Assembly (NCBI GenBank): GCA_023362775.1 | Contig: JALMGJ010000001.1 | Span: 63,808,001-63,872,000 of the forward strand | Reading direction: 5' to 3' | DNA length: 64,000 bases | DNA from: Charina bottae | Taxonomy: Eukaryota > Chordata > Lepidosauria > Squamata > Charinaidae | Shown: positions 57,096-64,000 of the stretch, piece by piece | Layout of the letters: every line of letters begins with the position of its first letter | Numbering within the stretch: position 1 is the stretch's first letter | Notes under the pieces: generated by a model | Told to the model about the DNA's origin: nothing | Seen by the model: only the letters and a program-made list of their open reading frames with translations | The model's database searches: none | Position numbers and translations under genes: made by a program

Positions 57096-57530
57096 TAGTA
57101 GTAATGGATTTCAACTACCTTGACATCTGCTGGGAAACTAACTATGCCATTGTCAGAGATCCAATACATTCTTGTCCTCTGTTCCTGACAGCTTCATTTT
57201 TCAGAAGATGGATGAAAAAACAACATCTGCTGTCCTAGATCTAATCCTCACAAACTGGGAGGAATTCATTGTAGACATGAAAGCAATCTGGTGAAAAGTG
57301 ATCGTGCTATCCTTAAATTTGTGACATCTAGAGGAGGAGAAACTGAGAAGAGTCAACCCTTCACACTCAACTTCAGAAAAGCGGATTTTGATGAACTCAG
57401 AGGAAAGGCAGGTCAAATCCAATGGTTTCAGATCCTTAAGGAGAAAAAAGTCCAGGAAGATGGGAAATTCTATTAAATTTGCTACTGAAGGTAGCAGTCC
57501 TCACAAGAAGAAGAAAAAAATGGGAGAAAT

Positions 57531-57697
57531 TTATTATTTATTTATTTTATTTATCCTGCCTTTATTTTTTGTCAACTCAAGGCAGCGTGCTTACCTAATG
57601 CTTCCACATCCTATTTTCCCCACAACAACAACCCTGTGAGGTGGGTTGGGTTGAGAGAGAAACTGTCCCAAAGTCACCCAGCTGGCTTTCATCTAAA
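57531..57697 (-). mobile_element. tRNA-derived SINE with CR1-like tail, head missing
   Basis: Complement matches to the SINE at 40055-40288, from the tail (TTTATCCTGCCTTTATTTTT) to CCCAGCTGGCTTTCAT. The tRNA-like head is absent, so this is a 5'-truncated copy inside the ancient CR1. Confidence 0.8.
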
Positions 57698-57956
57698 GAG
57701 GCTAGCATGGATACATGCAACACGCTCTAAAATGCTTAGCAGAAAAAGAGACCTAAAAATGGAACTAGAGGAACATAACTAAAAAAGAATACAAAATAGT
57801 ATCCAGAAACTATAGGAACTGTATCAGAAAGGCTAAAACTCAGAATAAGCCAAGGCTTGCAAAAGGTACCAAAAACAACAAAAGAGGTCTCTTAGAGTAG
57901 ATCCAGTGCATGGAGAAAGTGAAGAACTGGTAATCGGTGATGGTGCGAAGGCAGAA

Positions 57957-59732
57957 TTTCTTCTTTTTTCAATAATAATTTTATTAAACATTATAATTAC
58001 AATAGTAAAAACTAATACAAACTAAAAGGAAGTTAGAAGAATAAAAATAAAGAGTAGAAGGTACAGAAAAGAAAAATAGAAATAGAAAAGTAATAATATA
58101 GTAGAGAAAAAGAAAAGAAATATATAAAGAAGTGACTTCCCATCTTCATCACCAGTATAAACAATTTTAGCAACTTATCACCACCTCTTAAAATACAACA
58201 AATGATCTCTTCTTCCCATATCTGTCAGGGAAGGCGAAGTTGAGGCGAAGAAACAACGATGTGCCAGGAATGAAGCTCTAGCTCTTTATTGTTTCTACCT
58301 TACACAGAATCTTGCCGAACTAAGCAAAGCCAAGAGGTGCTAGGGAGAAATACTCCAGTGAATCTAAGGCGGGTCCTGTCTCAGCTTCTTGGCCGGCTGC
58401 CCAAGGTCCTCCTGTAAGATCGTTTCTCGCCCTGGAATGCAGCCCCTCCTTCCTCTCCTGCAACCTCCATAGCACCCCCTCCCTCCTCAGGGCACATTCC
58501 GTCACAATATCCCACATCTTATCTATAAACAAATCCATAAAGCATTGTCATTTCAGTCCTGGTGTCAGTCCATTAAGGGTTACCAGAAATAACCGCATAT
58601 CTATTTTAAACTTGATCAAATAAACCAACTTTATATTCCTTCCTTTTACTTCTAACAATCTTAATCTTTAGTCCATTCAAATAATGTCGTAGAACTTGAT
58701 TTTTTTTCACTTTTTCTTTGTCCCTTCTCACAAAGTTCTTCAAAACTTTAACAAGCCTCTTTTGTAAATCCAATATAGGAAAATTATCCAGGTTTATTGT
58801 TTATATATCCTTTTTAATTATTAAAACATCAGCCGGTTTCTTTCTGTATGTCCAGTGTAGCATCTTTTTCCATGTCATTCTTGTAGCCTGTCATTTCAAC
58901 TCAGTCTCAGTCTTGTCAGGTAAAACTTGTTCTTCTTCCATAACATCTTTTAGACACAGTCTCCCCATAGAGGCAGATGTCTCTGTTGACACTATTAATA
59001 TTAACTTCTGAGTCCATTTTCAAAAATATCCTTCAATATGTCCAATGTTAAAATGTTTTGCTCCATTCTGTAATTGTAAGTCGAGTTGATGTGTTCTCTT
59101 CCTTTAATTGTAATCTTTAGTTCCTTCTAGTTCCCTATAGTGTCCAATGTTTTAAAGTCTTTTTATGTTATTTTAAAGTATTCAAAATGAAAGCATTTTT
59201 CCCATGGGAAGGATTCTTATAATTAATTCCAAAATCTTATTTCAAATTTATCTGGACTCTTTGTCCATTTGTAACTTTCTAAAATCAAAGTTTTAATCAC
59301 CCTTTTGTTGCTTATTCAAAAAAAATAAAGTTCTTAAACTTGTAGTTAAAACTTTCTTTCATTAAGGATTGAAGGGAAATTTACCAGGTGCTGTCAAACT
59401 TGTCAATCCAAAGGTTTATAATAGCTAAATAGCAGTTAACAAGCTATTTCTAAAAGTGATCACAAAAGGAAGTTTGCAAACTTAGTGTCCTTTCAAAGAG
59501 GCCAACTGGGTTTGAGCAAGGCGGCAATTCCCTCGTCTTCCAGAACTCTAAACCCACTGGAGTTCGCTATCTCCTTGCAAGGAGTAACTGTCTGGAGCTC
59601 TGGTGGGTGATCTCAAGTCCTCTCTTTGTCTGGAAAGGAATTACTGGTCTGCTCGCTGACTCTTCATTCTTCACCATAATCAATGGCTCTGCTTTTCGCA
59701 GAACTGTCTTCAGTCTGCCATTTCTTCCCTCA
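57957..59732 (-). mobile_element. LINE-like retroelement (L1-like?) inserted in ancient CR1
   Basis: Bounded by an exact 10-bp duplication GAAGGCAGAA at 57947-57956 and 59733-59742, with an A-rich 3' end at the left (complement of TTTCTTCTTTTTTCAATAAT). A decayed frame on the minus strand at about 58530-59000 reads RKKPADVLIIKKD and KNQVLRHYLNGLKIKIVRSK, basic and ORF1-like. I do not recognise an RT. The end structure suggests an L1-type insertion, but the family is uncertain. Confidence 0.6.
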
Positions 59733-60575
59733 GAAGGCAGAACTTTTTAACTCCTATTTTGTGTCCATCTTCTCTCAGAAGGGAAATGAAGCCCTAGCTG
59801 GTTATAGTTATGCCACTGGAGGAAGGAACTGCAGCTTAGGGTACACAAGGAGAACCTAAGAAAGTATTTCATGAATTTAGCAAACTAAGGCCTTTGGAGC
59901 CAGATGGATGCTACAGTTAACAGGAGCCAACAAAGGTTTATCACAAACACATTGTGCCAGATTAACTTTATCTCCTTCTTTGGTAGAGTTACTGGCTTAG
60001 TAGATAAGGAGAATGGTGTACATGTAATATACCAATTAGTCTGGTATAGTACATGTGAAAAGAATCTGTATATTCTTGATTACCACAAGTTAAACATGAC
60101 CCTGCAGTGTGATGCTGCCATTAAAAAAGCAAATGCTATCATGGGCTGCTTTAACAGGACCAAGGAATCCCAGTCATGGGGAATAATTGTTTCACTCTGC
60201 TCTGCCCTCATTTGTGCATTGCAGTTCAAAAAGAGCAATGACAAACAGGAACAGGTTTAAAGGAGGGCTGGCAAGATGGAGAAGAATCTGGAAACCAAGC
60301 CCTAACAGGAAAAGATAAATGATCTAGGTATGTTTAGACTACAGAATGGATGACCGAGGGGATGGATGCTAGCAGTCCCCAAACATATGAATGGTCATCA
60401 CACAGGGGTGGGTTTATTTTCTATTGCTCCAGAGGGCAGGACCAGAATCAGTGAGTTAAAATTACAAGGAAAGAGGCTTAGGCTGGATATCAGGAAGAAA
60501 TTTCTGACTATGTGAGCTGTCAACCAATGGAACAGGTTGCCACATGATGTGGTGTATTCTGTGTTAGAGGTCTTC
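59733..60575 (+). mobile_element. Ancient CR1 LINE, C-terminal part
   Basis: After the insertion the ancient CR1 resumes: AEFFNSYFVSIFSQKGNEAL (59740 on), then the C-terminal block KLNMTLQCDAAIKKANAIMG and CFNRT near 60090-60150. At 60480-60575 it has GGATATCAGGAAGAAATTTC and GAACAGGTTGCCACATGATG, the typical CR1 3' coding words of birds and crocodiles. Part of the RT between these is deleted. Old and broken. Confidence 0.78.
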
Positions 60576-60583
60576 AAATAGAG

Positions 60584-60817
60584 CAGAGCTTTCCAAACTT
60601 TTCATGTTGGTGACACACTTTTTAGACATGTATCATTTCGCGACACACTCTTACAGCAGGGCATCATTTCGCGACACACTCTTACAGCAGGGCACAAGGC
60701 AGGCACTAGGACCTGCGCGGAATCCTGGCAGGGCTTGGAGGCAGCAGCAGCCGGGACACACCCAGACACTGCAGCCGACACACTAACGTGTCCCGACACA
60801 CAGTTTGGAAAGCTCTG
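60584..60817. mobile_element. hAT MITE, family 2, with single-copy interior
   Basis: Ends CAGAGCTTTCCAAACTT and AGTTTGGAAAGCTCTG; flanks AAATAGAG (60576-60583) and AAATAGTG (60818-60825), one mismatch. The interior has two TTTCGCGACACACTCTTACA-type repeats and a single copy of the unit that is amplified in the 34671-35141 relative. It sits at the end of the ancient CR1. Confidence 0.9.
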
Positions 60818-60849
60818 AAATAGTGTTTAGGGTTAGGGGTTAAATCATC

Positions 60850-61453
60850 TTTTAAATCTAAGAATCTTGTCACTTGAAGTCAAAACATTTTCTCCAATGC
60901 CTTGCAGACTTGTTCAGCTGGTTCATGTGGTGAAAGATGTCTGCTAAGTATGCTAGTTTCTGCAACCATTCTCCATCTTCAAAGCACTCAGCAAAATGTG
61001 GAATACTATTTTCTGAAAAATACTCTTGCAATTCTGCCTTCAACTCAAACACCCTGTTGAGAACTCTTCCTCTGCTGAGCCATCATATTTCTGTATGTAA
61101 CAGGAAACCTAGGTGCTCTTTGTCCAGGTTTTCACACAATTTTTTAAACATTCTGGAGTGAACTGCTTTTTGTTTAATAAAGTTAACCATTTTTGTAGCA
61201 TCATCCAGAACTTTTTTCATTTCATCTCCAAGAGTTTTTGACATCAACACCTTTCTGTGAAGAAAGCAGTGTGTTGTGACAACATCAGGATTTTTTCTTA
61301 CAAGAGGAACAAAACCTCTCATGGAGCCAACCATTGACGGAGCACCATCAGTACAGATGCCAACACAGTTCCTCCAAGACAGACTTTTGCTGGCTGGGGA
61401 ATTCTGGGAGTTGAAATCCACACATTTTAAAGTTGCCAAGGCTGAGAAACACT
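60850..61453 (-). mobile_element. hAT element fragment with transposase and family 1 end
   Basis: The right-hand 66 bases (61388-61453) are the family 1 MITE end: complement of CAGTGTTTCTCAGCCTTGGC and the ACTTCAACTCCCAGAATTCC core. They are directly continuous with transposase coding sequence to the left. This links the short MITEs at 9.4, 32.6 and 42.3 kb to a hAT transposase source. The left end is truncated or unrecognised. Confidence 0.8.
60866..61390 (-). pseudogene. hAT (Charlie-type) transposase fragment
   Basis: The frame reads LSWRNCVGICTDGAPSMVGS, FVPLVRKNPDVVTTHCFLHR and MVNFIKQKAVHSRMFKKLCE up to LLHTEI. After a stop at about 61082 it continues past 61052 with VFELKAELQEYFSENS and CFEDGEWLQKLAYLADIFHH. 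C-T-D-G-A and the HCxxHR element belong to the catalytic domain of hAT transposases and host proteins derived from them (ZBED5/FAM200 type). The N-terminal zinc finger and C-terminal dimerisation region are missing. Confidence 0.88.
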
Positions 61454-61554
61454 GATATAAGGTATATCGTAGACCACTGTCTATTTTTACATCCTTTTGG
61501 TTTGGTGGCCTTCAGAGACCCTCCTCTAGTCTATAGTCCTAATATTAATATTAA

Positions 61555-61555
<1 letters not shown>

Positions 61556-61635
<80 letters not shown>
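61556..61635. repeat. (AT)n(GT)n compound microsatellite
   Basis: About 23 AT units followed by about 16 GT units. The compound form is typical of slippage-prone sites. Confidence 0.95.
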
Positions 61636-61637
<2 letters not shown>

Positions 61638-61639
61638 CT

Positions 61640-62900
61640 AATTTTATAGTATTGTGTTAACTTTTAGTTATCTTTTATAAATTTCAGTGGTATTATTGGA
61701 ATGGATATAATTTTTCTTGTTTGTATTTTATGCTTTACAGTATACTGAAATAAAGATTTGGTTGATTGATTGATTGTAGACCATCTCTGTTTAGAAGGAT
61801 ATTTGTTGAATAAGGTATGCAACATTCAATAAAACAAGCAAATGAGCCCACCCACTTTTTCCCTTTAAGTGGTGCTGTCACAGTTCATGAAGATGAGGTA
61901 TGTCTCCTGATTAGCTGCCTTGTGCTGTGAAACAGGTTTGGAACTTCAGATACATACAGCGTAAACACATCCTCTGCTAGAGGAAATGATGAGTAATCCT
62001 CCGCTGCCTCCTATATAATTGGTGAATTGGTGTGTAAAAACAATAGGAAACTACATAAAACCGGAGGAGGGGGGGAGGCAAACTTATGTGGAGACAAAAC
62101 ATTTGATCCCAGGACAGTATTGTCTACTACCCTGAAAGGAGGAACTCTTCAGAGATACCGTAGTTCTTGCCACTCCCTAGCTGCCCTTTTTCACCTGAGA
62201 TTGAAATTTGGACAATCTACAAGGAAACCGATATGCTGTCAGAGCTATGATCCCTCTCCAAAGTATACCTGAAGTGAGCTGATAGCGGTGCCTACTGCAG
62301 GGGTGTCCCCAGGGAGGGGGCCAAAATAGTCAAGATGGAGACCACAGCCATATGATTGAAACCCTGACCGTTTTTACCTGCATCATGAACTTGGCCTGTT
62401 GGAAAAAGACCTCAACATTCCCCCAGCTTTTTACTGGCTGCTTCACACACTATAGTAAGCTTGGATAGTGTTAACACTGTTTTAATGAAATAACACAGTT
62501 TGCTGGGTTTGCACCACACACTGAACCATATCCTGAACCATATAAGCAAGCCATACATATTGGTGTGGTTTGCATAGCAGACTGAATTGTAAAAAAAAAA
62601 ACTAACCACAGGTTAAAATCAATCACGTTTGTTGCATTGTATGAACATAAGCACATAGTCATGACTTACCCTTTGCCTCCGTAAAAGGATTTTGAATGAG
62701 TACCTATACCACAGAGTTTCTGCGATCCTTAAAGTTTTGCACTTTTCAGATAAAAGCCTCTCGTTTTTGATCGCACATCACATGTTTACTAATACGGTTA
62801 AATATTATGGCATAGGAGAGAAATCTATCAAGAAATTTATAGCACAAATTGATGTGTGTCATTTACACATGTTGACAGACTTCAGCTGACTTCATATTGA
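61640..62900. other. Intergenic sequence, nothing recognised
   Basis: Apparently unique sequence. A TTGATTGATTGATTG run occurs at about 61762-61777. No exon-like signal. Confidence 0.4.
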
Positions 62901-62916
62901 CTGACTTCAGACTTTA

Positions 62917-63244
62917 AAAAGGTAAAGGTAAAGGTTCCCCCTGCACATTTGGCCAGTTGGGGCCGGTGCTCATCTCCGTTTGTTAGCTGAAGAGCCAGCG
63001 TTGTCCAAAGACGCTTCCGCGGTCATGTGGCCGGCATGACGCGCGTGGAACGCTGTTACCATCCCACCAAAGTGGTACCTATTAATCTACTTGCATTTGC
63101 ATGCTTTCGAATTGCTAGGTTGGCAAGAGCTGGGGCGAGCGCAGGAGCTCACTCCGTCACGCAGGACTAGGGATTTGAACCTCCGAACTTGTGATCTTCT
63201 GATCGACAAGCCTGGCGTCTTACCCGTTGAGCCACCACGCCCCA
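62917..63244 (-). mobile_element. tRNA-derived SINE with BovB-like tail
   Basis: Complete minus-strand copy of the 32779-33109 SINE, flanked by an exact 15-bp duplication TGACTTCAGACTTTA at 62902-62916 and 63247-63261. It lacks about 15 bases in the BovB-like end (between GGCCAGTTG and GGGGCCGGTG), so the AGAGTCGGACACGAC word is mostly lost. Confidence 0.92.
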
Positions 63245-63325
63245 CATGACTTCAGACTTTAACTGAATAATAGTTAATGTGTAGTCAGTCAACGATAAGC
63301 TGAGAAGATGCAAAATGACTTACAT

Positions 63326-63595
63326 CAGAGCTTTCCAAACTGTGTGTCGCGACACAAAAGTGTGTCACCACACACAGTCTGGTGTGTCGCCACACAACCC
63401 GGAAGTGCTGATCATCATCACCGCTTCCGGGTTTTCCCGCGGCGACACACCAACAGCAGCGCGCAAAACCCGAAAGCGGAGCAGCGCCTCCGGGTTTTTG
63501 TGCGCTGCCGCAAATACGGCACTTCCGGATTTTCCCGCCGCGACACACCAACGCTGGTTGGTGTGTCGCTGCGGGAAAAACTTTGGAAAGCCCTG
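63326..63595. mobile_element. hAT MITE, family 2, GC-rich interior
   Basis: Ends CAGAGCTTTCCAAACTGTGT and ACTTTGGAAAGCCCTG with an exact 8-bp duplication ACTTACAT at 63318-63325 and 63596-63603. The interior contains several CGGCGACACACCAAC and CTTCCGGGTTTTCCCGC words in both orientations, making extensive hairpin potential. Closest relative in the window: 18678-18895. Confidence 0.93.
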
Positions 63596-63603
63596 ACTTA
63601 CAT

Positions 63604-64000
63604 GATCTGCTTTACTCCATGCAGAAATATCCATTAGTCTGCTCAATCCAGAGTGTTTACAATGCCTGATTGTGAATATACCTCTTATGGTTCAAATGTG
63701 AAACTTGGTTAAGTTGGTGAGAAGGTATTTCTAATCTTAGTAGTTTTAAAAATATTAACAATGAAAATCTTAATGAAACTATCAGTAATGGAGGCAAAGC
63801 AGTAGAATTACAAGTCGAACTCCAGTCTCAAAATTTGTTTGTATTGTGGGCTGTATTCAGTTGTAACTTAAGCAGCCATAACTCTTCCTTAAACTAAGCA
63901 GAGGCTGAATGTAACTATGCATTCTGAGTATCAAATTAATGTTAGTTTTCTCTAGGTTAAACCCAACTAGAATTGTAACTTTTAAAAATATGTTAAAAAC
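63604..64000. other. Right edge, nothing recognised
   Basis: No gene or familiar repeat seen in the last 400 bases. Confidence 0.4.

Larger units (their letters stand above)
56300..57956 (+). mobile_element. Ancient CR1 LINE, endonuclease region
   Basis: Plus-strand frames give a decayed CR1 of the bird/crocodile type: a start-of-ORF2 region near 56320-56700, VVMDFNYLDICWE at 57100 (the GDFN catalytic word is altered to MDFN), LDLILTNWEEFI near 57236, and FTLNFRKADFDELRGK at 57360. It is interrupted by a CR1-like tail plus trinucleotide repeats (56886-57095) and a SINE (57531-57697). It continues at 59733 after a 1.8-kb insertion. Confidence 0.75.

Noticed and set aside
60824..60842. Telomere-like TTTAGGGTTAGGGG word
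   Set aside because: Only two units, between two mobile elements; too short to suggest an interstitial telomere.

Overview
The window is a piece of a squamate reptile nuclear genome, possibly a snake or a close relative. It is A+T-rich and intron-dominated. It carries full-length and fossil CR1, BovB/RTE, Penelope-like, hAT and Tc1 elements, and tRNA-derived SINEs with BovB-like or CR1-like tails. A CR1 3' end has seeded an AATAG microsatellite, a pattern described for snakes. Placement below squamate level is inference.

The only host gene I can prove is PPP2R5A, the B56-alpha regulatory subunit of protein phosphatase 2A, on the minus strand. Its first four coding exons are exon 1 at 31026-31176, exon 2 at 12490-12686, exon 3 at 4885-4986 and exon 4 at 1668-1760. 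All have consensus splice sites and compatible phases, and together they encode about 181 residues. Exon 5 onward lies beyond the left edge. A CpG-rich promoter surrounds exon 1 (about 30.8-32.3 kb), with an out-of-frame upstream ATG that overlaps the main start. Everything from 1.7 to 31 kb is therefore PPP2R5A intron, and everything right of about 32.3 kb is its upstream flank.

Region by region. 0-5 kb: a Penelope-like element with 13-bp target duplications, exon 4, a BovB element carrying a second BovB copy, exon 3. 5-13 kb: a SINE, an unrecognised ORF, a short hAT element, a CR1 end, an old Tc1-like fossil, exon 2. 13-31 kb: fossil and young CR1 copies, three hAT-type elements, SINEs and a BovB end. 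31-36 kb: promoter, then a hAT element hit by a Penelope-like element that was in turn hit by a SINE, then a hAT MITE with an internal minisatellite. 36-46 kb: a CR1, an almost intact Tc1-like transposon, SINEs and old RTE remains. 46-53 kb: a nest of three CR1 copies, one of them nearly full length. 53-64 kb: a small promoter-like GC-rich island, an ancient CR1 broken by another retroelement, a hAT transposase fragment and more MITEs.

The main interest is insertion history. Many boundaries are defined by exact target duplications that can be read directly, so the order of several nested insertions can be worked out. I found no new defence, biosynthetic or regulatory system, no RNA gene and no CRISPR array. 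Apart from PPP2R5A, all the coding sequence I recognise belongs to mobile elements and is broken.
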